From an uncultured Eubacterium sp. (GTDB lineage: Bacteria; Bacillota; Clostridia; Lachnospirales; Lachnospiraceae), in NCBI GenBank assembly GCA_910589595.1, contig CAJUTM010000008.1, forward strand, positions 1-64,000: a DNA stretch of 64,000 bases. The letters run 5' to 3'. This document shows positions 42,041-50,425 of this stretch, piece by piece; position 1 is the first letter of the stretch, and each line of letters opens with the position of its first letter. The notes under the pieces were generated by a model. That model searched no databases. It was not told the DNA's origin and saw only the letters and a list, made by a program, of their open reading frames with translations. The position numbers and the translations under genes were made by a program.

Positions 42041-42550
42041 CTAATCCATCAATCCTTTCATCACATGGGCAATGACAACACCTTCTTTTGTGTCCACTTT
42101 TTTAATGCACTCTGGAATGATGGGAAACAGCACTTCTCTGCCCCCGCCGGTCTCTATGGAAAAAACATTATTGGCGCCTGTCTCAATTACATCTTTGACA
42201 ATTCCTATTTCCAATCCATCTTCATCAAGCACCTTTGCACCAATAACATCACAGAAATAGAACTGCCCCTCTTTCAGCGGCAGGGCGTTTTCCCGCGTAA
42301 CCATAATATCGCATTGGCGCAATTGCTCCACTTCGTTGATATTATTAAATTCCCGAAACTTTAAAATTACCATATTTTTAAAATACTTTGCATGTTCCAC
42401 ATGCAGCGTCATATTTTCTCCTTTTGCCACCAGAATAACTTCATCTGTCTTATCGAATCGTTTTATATCATCCGTCGTCGGATATACTTTTACTTCTCCA
42501 CGGATACCGTGCGGTTTTGTTACCACTCCGATACGAAGCATATCTTCCAT
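42041..42550 (-). CDS. rimM: Ribosome maturation factor RimM
   Basis: 169 residues. N-terminal RimM beta-barrel (MLRIGVVTKPHGIRGEVKVY, with the GIRGEVKV motif) and C-terminal PRC-barrel (LIPIIPECI, VDTKEGVVIAH). It binds ribosomal protein S19 and helps 30S assembly. AGGGG lies upstream of ATG 42550. Placed between khpA and trmD in the normal order. Confidence 0.96.
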   Translation of the reverse strand: MEDMLRIGVVTKPHGIRGEVKVYPTTDDIKRFDKTDEVILVAKGENMTLHVEHAKYFKNMVILKFREFNNINEVEQLRQCDIMVTRENALPLKEGQFYFCDVIGAKVLDEDGLEIGIVKDVIETGANNVFSIETGGGREVLFPIIPECIKKVDTKEGVVIAHVMKGLMD

Positions 42551-42639
42551 ATTTTTCCCCTCTCTGTCAAACGAATAACAATCCCCCGCAAGCTCTGCTT
42601 ACAGGGGATTATTTGCGGCATCTCTGCCGTTTTTCATTC

Positions 42640-42867
42640 TTATTGAATGTCTACCATAATTTTTTTGTCACTTTTGGAGCCTGCAGCACGAACTACAGTA
42701 CGAATTGCCTTGGCAATCCGCCCCTGCTTTCCAATCACTTTACCCATATCGGCAGGTGCGACCGTAAGATTGAGAACAATCTGACTATCATCTTCCGTTT
42801 CGGTGACAACAACTTCATCCTGACTGTCCACTAATGCACTGGCAATAACTTCTACTAATTCTTTCAT
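42640..42867 (-). CDS. khpA: KH-domain RNA-binding protein KhpA
   Basis: 75 residues that form one KH domain with GKVIGKQGR (GxxG loop) near 45-53 and an adjacent AKAIRTVVRAAG helix. KhpA-type proteins bind RNA together with KhpB (Jag) in Gram-positives. It follows rpsP after 11 bases and precedes rimM, the conserved order. Confidence 0.94.
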   Translation of the reverse strand: MKELVEVIASALVDSQDEVVVTETEDDSQIVLNLTVAPADMGKVIGKQGRIAKAIRTVVRAAGSKSDKKIMVDIQ

Positions 42868-42878
42868 TACCGGCCCTC

Positions 42879-43124
42879 CTATTTCTCAATACCTGCCTGT
42901 TTAAATAAACGTGCGACAACATCCGTAGGCTGAGCACCATTCTGCAGCCATTTCTTAGCTGCTTCCTCATCTACTTTTACTACACTAGGTTCCTGATTTG
43001 GGTCATAAGTACCAATCTCAGCGATATTCTTTCCATCTCGCGGAGACCTTTCATCAGCAACTACGATTCTATAAAATGGTGACTTCTTCTGACCTAATCT
43101 CTTTAATCTAATCTTTACTGCCAC
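42879..43124 (-). CDS. rpsP: 30S ribosomal protein S16
   Basis: 81 residues starting at GTG 43124 (read as M; AVKIRLKRLGQKKSPFYRIV), with AAGGAGG about eight bases upstream; an upstream in-frame codon (43133) is rejected. The S16 core YRIVVADERSPRDGKNIAEIGTYDP is typical (seen as YRIVVADERSPRDGK then IAEIGTYDP). It lies after ffh and before khpA. Confidence 0.97.
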   Translation of the reverse strand: MAVKIRLKRLGQKKSPFYRIVVADERSPRDGKNIAEIGTYDPNQEPSVVKVDEEAAKKWLQNGAQPTDVVARLFKQAGIEK

Positions 43125-43198
43125 GTCTCTCACCTCCTTATCTTCATACTGAAATATATATCCAAAGAAGAATATGAATTGGTATTCTTCCGGAATGT

Positions 43199-44554
43199 CT
43201 ACATACCGCCGAACGGGAATTTGAAACCTCCGAAACCACCTTTTCGGCGTCCCTTGCCGGACATCATGCCCGACATCTGTTTCATCATCTTGCGGCTCTG
43301 CTCAAACTGCTTGACTAGCCGGTTTACTTCACTAATGTCAACGCCGGCTCCCGCTGCAATGCGCCGCTTGCGGGAGGGATTAATAATATTCGGATTTGTC
43401 CGTTCTTCCAGCGTCATGGAATAGATAATAGCCTCAGTTCCCTTGAGCGCATCGTCATCAACCTCTAAATCCGACGGCAGGCCCATCCCCGGCAGCATAC
43501 TAAGAATGCTGGACAGACCACCCATTTTTTTCATCTGCTGCATCTGCTCAAGGAAGTCGTTAAAATCAAACTCGGCTTTCTTAATCTTTTTCGCCATTTT
43601 GGCGGCCTTTTCCTCGTCCATCTCGGCTTCCGCTTTTTCAATCAGCGAAAGCACGTCGCCCATACCAAGAATACGGGACGCCATACGGTCGGGATAAAAC
43701 TGCTCCAAATCTGATAATTTTTCTCCCATACCGACATAGTATATCGGACATCCTGTCACCGCGCGGATGGAAAGCGCGGCGCCGCCTCTCGTATCACTAT
43801 CTAACTTCGTGAGTACGATACCATCTATCTTTAACTTCTCGTTAAACGTCGTCGCCACGTTAACGGCATCCTGACCCGTCATGGAATCTACAACAAGAAT
43901 TGTCTGATGCACTCGTACATTATCTTTGATTTTCACGAGTTCTTCCATCATCTCTTCATCTACATGAAGACGTCCAGCCGTGTCAAGGATTACTACATTG
44001 TTGCCGTTTTTGGCGGCATGCTCCACCGCCGCCTTGGCGATGTCTACCGGACTGTGGCCGGTTCCCATAGAGAACACCGGAACTTCCTGCTTATCACCGT
44101 TAATCTGTAACTGTTCTATCGCCGCCGGACGATAAATATCACAGGCGGCCAGCAGCGGTTTTTTCCCTTTCTGCTTTAACTTGCCCGCAATTTTCGCAGT
44201 TGTTGTCGTCTTACCAGCTCCCTGTAAGCCGCACATCATAATTATCGTAATTTCATTACCGGAAAGCAGCTCGAGTTCCACCGCCGTCTCGCCCATCATT
44301 TTGACAAGTTCTTCATTTACAAACTTAATGACCGTTTGCCCCGGCGTCAAACTGTTGAGCACGTCTTCCCCCGTCGCTCTTTCCTGTACCGCTTTCGTAA
44401 ACTGCTTTACTACTTTGAAATTAACATCCGCCTCCAAAAGCGCCATCTTAACTTCGCGAAGCGCTGCCTTAACATCCGCTTCGGATAGTCTGCCTTTGCT
44501 GCGCAGACCCTTGAAAACATGTTGTAATTTTTCTGACAGACTATCAAACGCCAT
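43199..44554 (-). CDS. ffh: Signal recognition particle protein Ffh
   Basis: 451 residues. N-domain (1-95), GTPase G-domain with GLQGAGKTTTTAKIA (Walker A, near 108), DTAGRLHVDEEMM, and TKLDSDTRGGAALS with the NKxD-type TKLD; then a methionine-rich M domain (FLEQMQQMKKMGGLSSILSM and KMMKQMSGMMSGKG). It targets nascent membrane proteins to FtsY. It starts 37 bases after ylxM. The glycine-rich C-terminus RRKGGFGGFKFPFGGM is usual. Confidence 0.98.
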   Translation of the reverse strand: MAFDSLSEKLQHVFKGLRSKGRLSEADVKAALREVKMALLEADVNFKVVKQFTKAVQERATGEDVLNSLTPGQTVIKFVNEELVKMMGETAVELELLSGNEITIIMMCGLQGAGKTTTTAKIAGKLKQKGKKPLLAACDIYRPAAIEQLQINGDKQEVPVFSMGTGHSPVDIAKAAVEHAAKNGNNVVILDTAGRLHVDEEMMEELVKIKDNVRVHQTILVVDSMTGQDAVNVATTFNEKLKIDGIVLTKLDSDTRGGAALSIRAVTGCPIYYVGMGEKLSDLEQFYPDRMASRILGMGDVLSLIEKAEAEMDEEKAAKMAKKIKKAEFDFNDFLEQMQQMKKMGGLSSILSMLPGMGLPSDLEVDDDALKGTEAIIYSMTLEERTNPNIINPSRKRRIAAGAGVDISEVNRLVKQFEQSRKMMKQMSGMMSGKGRRKGGFGGFKFPFGGM

Positions 44555-44591
44555 GACCCCGCACCGCCCTTTCTATCCCGAAAAAACTCAG

Positions 44592-44954
44592 TCAGATAAT
44601 ATCATAAATTTCCTCTGCCAAGACCGCAATCTCCTTTGATAAAACCTCGTCCTGACCGCGTCCGGCAACCTCTTCCATCTGCTGTAATTTTACTTTCATC
44701 ACCTGAAACTTCTCGACAAGGTGTAACTTTTCCTCGTATCCGCGAAGCTTTGTACGGCACCGTCTCACAATATCGTAGACGCCCTGTCTCGTCATCTGCT
44801 GTTCTCCGGCAATCTCTGCCAGCGAATAATTGTGCCACACATAATCTTCAAATATACGACGATGATTCTCCTTTAACAACGCCCCATAAAAATCATAAAG
44901 ATTCGAGAGTTCAACAAGTTCGTCCGGCTCCCGCAAAGACTTATCTTTTTCCAA
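44592..44954 (-). CDS. ylxM: YlxM family helix-turn-helix SRP-operon protein
   Basis: 120 residues from TTG 44954 (read as M; EKDKSLREPDELVELS). ORF extension to 45023 is rejected because no site lies there. The HTH is sigma70 region-4-like: SLAEIAGEQQMTRQGVYDIV near 48-67. A C-terminal helical part ends EIAVLAEEIYDII. It is the usual partner of ffh and its function is unclear. The SD (AGGCGGTGA) lies in the 3' arm of a perfect hairpin and the TTG start sits at the end of a T6 run (see the separate entry). Confidence 0.85.
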   Translation of the reverse strand: MEKDKSLREPDELVELSNLYDFYGALLKENHRRIFEDYVWHNYSLAEIAGEQQMTRQGVYDIVRRCRTKLRGYEEKLHLVEKFQVMKVKLQQMEEVAGRGQDEVLSKEIAVLAEEIYDII

Positions 44955-44960
44955 AAAATC

Positions 44961-44993
44961 ACCGCCTGTAAAGTTTTTTTCTTTACAGGCGGT
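44961..44993 (-). promoter_or_regulatory. Perfect 13-bp hairpin containing the ylxM ribosome binding site
   Basis: ACCGCCTGTAAAG (44961-44973 on the plus strand) and CTTTACAGGCGGT (44981-44993) are fully complementary with a 7-base loop of T (A on the minus strand). Transcribed leftward the 3' arm holds AGGCGGUGA, the ylxM SD, and GAUUUUUU follows, so the element has the form of an intrinsic terminator and an RBS-hiding stem together. Confidence 0.8.
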
Positions 44994-45023
44994 ATTATAT
45001 CGCAAAACAGTGTTCCCTGTCAA
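44994..45023 (-). promoter_or_regulatory. Consensus promoter of the ylxM-ffh-rpsP operon
   Basis: TTGACA (45018-45023), an 18-base spacer and TATAAT (44994-44999) on the minus strand. The start site would fall at about 44986-44990, inside the 5' arm of the hairpin at 44961-44993. Confidence 0.8.
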
Positions 45024-45148
45024 GGGGAAATTATTTGATTTTCGGGTAAGGTTCCCGTTTTCTTTTCATGTTGATACTTCTTTAACCGATATTGTATGCT
45101 TCTGTTTTTCCTTCTGAAGCTAACCTTTAGCTTTATTATAAATAGAAA

Positions 45149-45186
45149 ACACCCTTTACCGTGTTATTATCCGCGGCAAAGGGCGT
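45149..45186 (-). terminator. Terminator of the accessory locus at 45.2-45.5 kb
   Basis: ACGCCCTTTGCCG and CGGTAAAGGGTGT pair over 13 positions with two G-U pairs on the minus strand and are followed by TTTTCTATTT. It separates the accessory ORF from the ffh operon promoter. Confidence 0.8.
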
Positions 45187-45229
45187 AGAGGTGGTAGCAG
45201 GCAGACCCGCTATTCTTTGGTTTTTTCAA
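45167..45229 (-). CDS. Possible 20-residue peptide from TTG after the accessory ORF
   Basis: TTG 45229 begins MKKPKNSGSACYHLYALCRG and stops at TAA 45167. GGAGG lies nine bases before it, immediately behind the stop of the upstream frame. Its 3' half lies inside the terminator stem. It could be a small peptide or just the tail of the transcript; too short to judge. Confidence 0.3.
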   Translation of the reverse strand: MKKPKNSGSACYHLYALCRG

Positions 45230-45243
45230 GCTTAAAAACCTCC

Positions 45244-45522
45244 TTACGCTTTGTAATCGGCATCCCTCGAAAGAATGTAACAAAATTCTCTGGCATTTCG
45301 GTCGTATTGAACAAGTCCACCCATCAACCGGAGTTTTTCCTGTTTTGGAGATGTCGTTTGTTCTTTCTTCTTCGTCATCTCCCTGTCCAGATAACTGGAA
45401 AATCCCTGTTTTGCTTCGCCTCGGTTACTTTCTTCCTCACGGAAGCGATTTACTTTTACAATGTTACTAACCGGTTTAACAGTTGCCTCTCCATAAATAC
45501 GATTTGTGACAATTGCTTTGAT
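45244..45522 (-). CDS. Unknown 92-codon ORF without AUG, GUG or UUG start
   Basis: From the stop at 45244-45246 an in-frame reading runs 92 codons back to a TAG: KAIVTNRIYGEATVKPVSNI, then VKVNRFREEESNRGEA and, near the end, LMGGLVQYDRNAREF. No canonical start is available before an internal ATG (codon 49). AAAGGAGGGG sits directly before ATC 45522, and ATT 45513 lies at a normal distance. So either translation starts at AUU or AUC, or an ATG start has been mutated to ATC. No family was recognised. The basic-acidic composition fits a small cytosolic protein of the mobile-element type. Confidence 0.6.
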   Translation of the reverse strand: MKAIVTNRIYGEATVKPVSNIVKVNRFREEESNRGEAKQGFSSYLDREMTKKKEQTTSPKQEKLRLMGGLVQYDRNAREFCYILSRDADYKA

Positions 45523-45628
45523 CCCCTCCTTTGGCTCATTTGGCTAGTTGCATTATGACATCCATGTCTGCTTTGTTATAGTATATATCGGCAGTTTCAC
45601 CAAAAATCCAAAGGAAAAAATAGACTTT

Positions 45629-47683
45629 TTATTTTTCTTTTGACTTCACGGGTACCTCCATAATATCATACTCCGCAAGAATTGAAGAATTTCTGCTAAG
45701 CGAACGATATTTGTCAAGAATCCGGTCAGCCACCATCGTGCCGTTTTCCTTATTGGTATCCATTAAAATGACGATTTGCTGCGTTGGACTAAAGCGCGTC
45801 GTCACGTCCCCCCGTCGCAACGAACGGATAATCGCCGTCTCCAGAAGCATCAGTGCATCTTCTACCTGAACAAGCGGCTGGACTAAACCGTCGGGAATGT
45901 TTAAAGTAATTAAAATTATCTGTACGTGCTGCTTATTTCTCTCAATATAGCGTGTAATAAATTGGTAAATATGGGAAAAACGGTCGTATTCTACCGCATA
46001 GGCCCCCTGACGGTATTTGCGCTCGGCAATTTGCCGCATCAGGCTCTTCAAATCCATCTGCTTAATGCTCTTTTCCGCTTCCAGAGCGCCCTCTGCCATA
46101 TACGCATAGGCATGATAATCATCTTTGCCATTATTTTTGACATAGTACATCGCCTTATCGGCATTCTCATATAACAACGCACAATTCATCTCTCCGCTGC
46201 CGCTGTACTTTGTCATGATTCCGATGGAAACGGAACATATCCCGTATCCGGCCGCTTCTTTGCGCTCGGAAAACATTTTGATGATATTTTCTGCTCTCTG
46301 GCTGATAACATGATCTTTATCGAGCTCTGGGAAAAACACGGCAAACTCATCGCCGCCAATGCGGCACACAAAATCGTTTTCCCTTGTGTTAGCACGAACG
46401 ACACCGGCAAAAATCTGTATCAATTCATCGCCCGCCACGTGTCCGTAAGTATCGTTGACCATCTTAAAATTGTCCAAATCCATCATAAAAAATGTTCCCC
46501 GTGATTTCGGCTGCAACAGATAGTTATCAATTTTTTCTTCAAAGTATTTGCGGTTTAAAAATCCGGTCAGGGAGTCCTTTTCTAATTCATTCTGCGTCTC
46601 CTGCACACTCTCTGTAAATACCTGACGCAGCAGGACGCCTGCTTCCGTAATCTCTCCCTCTTCGGTTATCTCGTTGTAGACACTGCTTTCGTCGATAGCC
46701 AGCCCCTCTTCCAGCAGTTCCAGAAACACATCGACAATATAAGGGTCAAACTGCGTGCCGCGTCCTAAAATAAGTTCTTCCATCACACGCTCTTTTGGCA
46801 GCCGCGTGCGGTAAGCGCGGTCTGCCGTCATCGATTCGTAAGCGCCGGCCACGGCAATAATCCGCGCGGCCTCCGGAATATCTTTTCCTTTCTTGCTGCT
46901 ATAGCCGGAACCGTCGTACCACTCGTGATGATAGCGCACCGCCTCTACCACCCCCGGAATAAACTTTGTATTCTGCAATATTTCCGCACCAATGACCGCG
47001 TGTTTTTTCACCGCTTCGTATTCCGCTTCCGTCAAATCCGAAGCTTTATTTAAAATCGAATCCTCGACTGCAATTTTTCCGATGTCATGGAGCAGCGCCA
47101 TATAGTACAAATCTTCTACTGCCTTTTCCTCATAACCCATTCTCTTGGCAATTTCACGGCAATACAAAGCTACACGAACCGAATGTTTGTCCGCATAGCG
47201 GTCTTTTGTATCTACGGTATGGGCAATCGTGAGAATCGACTGCAGCGCCAGACGGTTAATCTGCTCTCTCTGCTTCTCTATCTCTATTTCCTGATGTCTG
47301 CGCAGCATTGTAAGTTCCACGATATAATTGATACGGTTCAGCAAAATAGGCGGCTCAAAAGGAAGCGGTACAAAATCAATGGCGCCCGCCTCAAGTCCTT
47401 TTAATTTGCTTTCCGTATCCTGCTCACTCATCAGCAGAATCACCGGTATCTCTTTTATACTGCTCTTTTCTTTTTGCAGGTGGGAAAGTACTTCCAAGCC
47501 ACTCATACCGGAAACATTGGCGTTCATAAGAATCAAATCCGGATACTCAGACTTCAAAAAATCCAAGGCGTCTTCTCCTCGTTCCACCAAAGCCACATCA
47601 TAAGCATCCAACAAAATGGATTCCATGTATCGAAGAGCAAGTTTTGAAGAATCAACAACGAGAATCAGTGGTTTTTGTTCCAT
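45629..47683 (-). CDS. Degenerate receiver + HD-GYP + GGDEF protein
   Basis: 684 residues. The receiver-like part (1-125) lacks the phospho-acceptor: Asn54 (LILMNANVSGMSG) stands where Asp is expected, and the usual Lys is Leu in VPLPFEPP. An HD-GYP-type phosphodiesterase follows (about 150-335), with LLHDIGKI and HHEWYDGSGYS (GYS instead of GYP). The GGDEF domain (about 355-515) has LTGFLNRKYFEEKID, DLDNFKMVNDTYGHVAGDE and an intact RIGGDEFAVFF, so cyclase activity is plausible. The C-terminal 150 residues are of unknown fold. It is 5 bases after the methyltransferase gene, whose 3' end supplies its AAGGAG. Likely a c-di-GMP hub. Confidence 0.88.
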   Translation of the reverse strand: MEQKPLILVVDSSKLALRYMESILLDAYDVALVERGEDALDFLKSEYPDLILMNANVSGMSGLEVLSHLQKEKSSIKEIPVILLMSEQDTESKLKGLEAGAIDFVPLPFEPPILLNRINYIVELTMLRRHQEIEIEKQREQINRLALQSILTIAHTVDTKDRYADKHSVRVALYCREIAKRMGYEEKAVEDLYYMALLHDIGKIAVEDSILNKASDLTEAEYEAVKKHAVIGAEILQNTKFIPGVVEAVRYHHEWYDGSGYSSKKGKDIPEAARIIAVAGAYESMTADRAYRTRLPKERVMEELILGRGTQFDPYIVDVFLELLEEGLAIDESSVYNEITEEGEITEAGVLLRQVFTESVQETQNELEKDSLTGFLNRKYFEEKIDNYLLQPKSRGTFFMMDLDNFKMVNDTYGHVAGDELIQIFAGVVRANTRENDFVCRIGGDEFAVFFPELDKDHVISQRAENIIKMFSERKEAAGYGICSVSIGIMTKYSGSGEMNCALLYENADKAMYYVKNNGKDDYHAYAYMAEGALEAEKSIKQMDLKSLMRQIAERKYRQGAYAVEYDRFSHIYQFITRYIERNKQHVQIILITLNIPDGLVQPLVQVEDALMLLETAIIRSLRRGDVTTRFSPTQQIVILMDTNKENGTMVADRILDKYRSLSRNSSILAEYDIMEVPVKSKEK

Positions 47684-47688
47684 AACAA

Positions 47689-48843
47689 CTACTCCTTTTG
47701 TTCCAATAACTGTTCTAATGTTCCATGAAGCTTCATCTCATCACAAAGCGTTGTATAACTTTCGTCACCCAACGCGGCAGTTTTCTTTCTGATTGCACGT
47801 ATCAGAAGATTTTTCGGCGTATGCTCCATATCAATAAATTCTAAAATCTGTACCGAATATCCTTGCTGCTCTAGTAAATTAGCCCTCAACGCATCCGTAA
47901 ACAGAGCAGACACCCGTTCTTTTATAATACCATACTTTAGCACCGGCTGCAAAAGATTACTGCTGATTTGTCTGTTTATCTCATGCTGACAACAGGGAAC
48001 GGACAAAATCACTTTAGCATGCCAACGCACCGCTTTATTCAAAGCATAATCCGTTGCCGTATCACAGGCATGAAGAGTTACGACCATATCTACTTCCTGC
48101 ATACCGTCATACGTGTTGATATCCCCCTCCAAAAAAGTCATCTCCGTATATCCAAAACGCTCTGCCAGTTCGTTACAATGCCGTATAACATCCTTTTTTA
48201 AATCCAGCCCAACCATGCGGACAGAATAGCCATTCATAATCTTCAAATAGTAATACATGGCAAAGGTAAGATAGGATTTGCCACATCCGAAGTCTACAAT
48301 CGTAATCTGTTTGTTTTTTGGCAGCTCCGGCAGAACATCCCTGACAAATTCCAGAAACCGGTTCATTTGACGAAACTTCTTGTACTTTTTTTCGACAATT
48401 TTCCCCTCTTTTGTCTGAACACCCAGCTCCACCAGAAAAGGAATCACTTCCCCCTCCGGCAAAATATACCGCTTTTTTCTGTTATGCATCAAATCCGTTT
48501 TTATGATTGTTTGATTCCGGCGGGATTTTATCGTCACTTTCCCTTTCTTACTTATCAGCGCCGTATACATTTTCTCTTCTGTCACGATTTCAAGCTGTTT
48601 ATAAAATCGCTGCAATAACTCTATTATATGTTCGATTGCACCGCTTTTTTCCAAATTTTTATGAAATACCTGCTTATTCCGATACTCGGCAAACTGGAAC
48701 ATCAATTGGCCCCGTTCTGCAAAAGGGCGGAGCACTATTTTCTTTGCCAACTCATCGCTTCTGCGGTTACTGATAATTATCTGGTGCAGGTTTTCGTTTA
48801 GATTTTGTTCCAATACTTCGCGTAATTTTTCCATTTCTGCCAC
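47689..48843 (-). CDS. SAM-dependent methyltransferase of the Methyltransf_32 type
   Basis: 384 residues. An N-terminal half of about 170 residues (EKLREVLEQNLNENLHQIII) is followed by a class I SAM fold: IVDFGCGKSYLTFAMYYYLK (motif I) near 180, GLDLKKDVIRHCNELAERFG, and VVTLHACDTATDYALNKAV with the characteristic HACD, then VPCCQHEINRQI with the cysteine pair typical of this family. The substrate is unknown. It is cotranscribed with the GGDEF/HD-GYP protein (5-base gap). Confidence 0.85.
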   Translation of the reverse strand: MAEMEKLREVLEQNLNENLHQIIISNRRSDELAKKIVLRPFAERGQLMFQFAEYRNKQVFHKNLEKSGAIEHIIELLQRFYKQLEIVTEEKMYTALISKKGKVTIKSRRNQTIIKTDLMHNRKKRYILPEGEVIPFLVELGVQTKEGKIVEKKYKKFRQMNRFLEFVRDVLPELPKNKQITIVDFGCGKSYLTFAMYYYLKIMNGYSVRMVGLDLKKDVIRHCNELAERFGYTEMTFLEGDINTYDGMQEVDMVVTLHACDTATDYALNKAVRWHAKVILSVPCCQHEINRQISSNLLQPVLKYGIIKERVSALFTDALRANLLEQQGYSVQILEFIDMEHTPKNLLIRAIRKKTAALGDESYTTLCDEMKLHGTLEQLLEQKE

Positions 48844-48901
48844 CGCTTTTTCAATTCATGTTTCCGGCTCTGCAAAAGCCGTACTTTCCTATAGGACGAA
48901 A

Positions 48902-48930
48902 ACAGCCCCCGATATTATCTCGAGGGCTGT
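48902..48930 (-). terminator. Terminator of the decarboxylase operon
   Basis: ACAGCCCTCGA and TCGGGGGCTGT pair over 11 positions on the minus strand (one mismatch), followed by TTTTCGTCC. It lies 12 bases past the oadA stop. Confidence 0.8.
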
Positions 48931-48941
48931 CGGTATCTTCA

Positions 48942-50354
48942 TTAAACCGGATAAATCTGATTTTCCTTGTCAGCTAATGTGGCGTCTACCTTTGTCTTCT
49001 GCGCCTCACGATATTTAAAGAAATCAAGCGCCACCTGTGGGAAGAGAGCATAGGACAATACATCCTCGTCCTGTTCTTTCCACTGCGACATCTCGCTTTC
49101 CAGTTTTGCCAACTGCGGCTCAATCTTATCTGCCGGACGGCACGTAATCGGCTGTACATCACCGATACATTTCTTCTGAACTTCCGGGTCAAAAGGCTTA
49201 ACCGTTTGTCCAAATTCTCCGGAAAGAAGTTTCTTGGATTCTTTTGTCACCATCTTATAGCGTTCGCCGGACACAACGTTAAGTACTGCCTGCGTACCGA
49301 CAATCTGAGAAGACGGCGTAACCAAAGGCGGCTCCCCAAAATCTTTCCGCACACGCGGTACCTCTTCAAGTACCTGCTCATATTTATCTTCCTGACCCAT
49401 CTCCTTTAATTGGGAAACGAGGTTTGAAAGCATTCCACCCGGCACCTGATAACGAAGCGTATTGATATTTACCCCGAGCACTTTTGTATTCATAAGACCG
49501 CTCTCCAACGCCTCTTCGCGCAGCGGACGGAAATACTCGGCAATCTCCGAAAGAAGATTCTGGTCCAGACCGGTATCGTAAGGGGTTCCCTTAAATGTCT
49601 CGACCATAACTTCCGTAGCCGGCTGGCTCGTACCAAGTGCAAACGGACTCATTGCCGTATCAATAATATCACAGCCGGATTCTACTGCTTTCATATAAGT
49701 CATTGCCGCTACGCCGGATGTATAGTGCGTATGCAAATCAATCGGAATATCCACCGCTTCTTTTAACGCTTCTACTAATTCCGTTGCCTTATACGGGGTA
49801 AGCAGGCCCGCCATATCTTTAATACAGAGAGATTTAGCCCCCATATCTTCTATTTTCTTTGCGATATCTTTCCAATACTTCAGTGTATAAGCATCTCCCA
49901 ATGTATAAGAAAGTGCAATCTGTGCGTGTCCATTTTCCTTGTTAGCGGCCTTTACTGCCGTCTCAAGATTGCGGATATCATTCAGACAATCAAAGATACG
50001 AATGATATCAATACCATTTGCTAACGATTTCTGAACAAAATATTCTACTACGTCATCAGCATAGTGATTATATCCCAAAATATTCTGTCCGCGGAAAAGC
50101 ATTTGCAGTTTCGTGTTTTTAAATCCATCGCGCAATTTGCGGAGTCTCTCCCACGGGTCCTCTTTGAGGAAACGAAGCGACGCGTCAAAAGTTGCTCCTC
50201 CCCAGCACTCAACAGCATGATACCCGACTTTATCCATTTTATCAATAATTGGCAACATTTGTTCTGTTGTCATACGGGTCGCAATCAATGACTGATGCGC
50301 ATCACGCAGGACAGTCTCCGTAATCTTGATTGGCCTTTTCTTCTTTTCTGCCAT
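48942..50354 (-). CDS. oadA: Oxaloacetate decarboxylase alpha-type carboxyltransferase
   Basis: 470 residues, lacking the C-terminal biotin domain that fused OadA proteins carry. The TIM-barrel core has ITETVLRDAHQSLIATRM, with metal and substrate residues in RDAHQS, CIKDMAGLLTP and HTHYTSGVA, the usual pyruvate-carboxylase type (5S) motifs. Residues 300-470 are the conserved carboxylase/PYC post-barrel. It transfers carboxyl between oxaloacetate (or another 2-oxo acid) and biotin on a separate carrier. It is the last gene of the operon, 71 bases after the beta subunit, and is followed by the terminator at 48902-48930. Confidence 0.94.
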   Translation of the reverse strand: MAEKKKRPIKITETVLRDAHQSLIATRMTTEQMLPIIDKMDKVGYHAVECWGGATFDASLRFLKEDPWERLRKLRDGFKNTKLQMLFRGQNILGYNHYADDVVEYFVQKSLANGIDIIRIFDCLNDIRNLETAVKAANKENGHAQIALSYTLGDAYTLKYWKDIAKKIEDMGAKSLCIKDMAGLLTPYKATELVEALKEAVDIPIDLHTHYTSGVAAMTYMKAVESGCDIIDTAMSPFALGTSQPATEVMVETFKGTPYDTGLDQNLLSEIAEYFRPLREEALESGLMNTKVLGVNINTLRYQVPGGMLSNLVSQLKEMGQEDKYEQVLEEVPRVRKDFGEPPLVTPSSQIVGTQAVLNVVSGERYKMVTKESKKLLSGEFGQTVKPFDPEVQKKCIGDVQPITCRPADKIEPQLAKLESEMSQWKEQDEDVLSYALFPQVALDFFKYREAQKTKVDATLADKENQIYPV

Positions 50355-50425
50355 TTCTATATCCTCCTGTTATTTTTTAGATAGGAATTTTTCTGTACAC
50401 AGTGCGTCCAATTTTTCTAACGCCT

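Noticed and set aside
45217..45558. Plus-strand ORF of 113 codons in the accessory locus
   Set aside because: It is the shadow of the minus-strand 92-codon frame, which has the better composition, an SD and a terminator.
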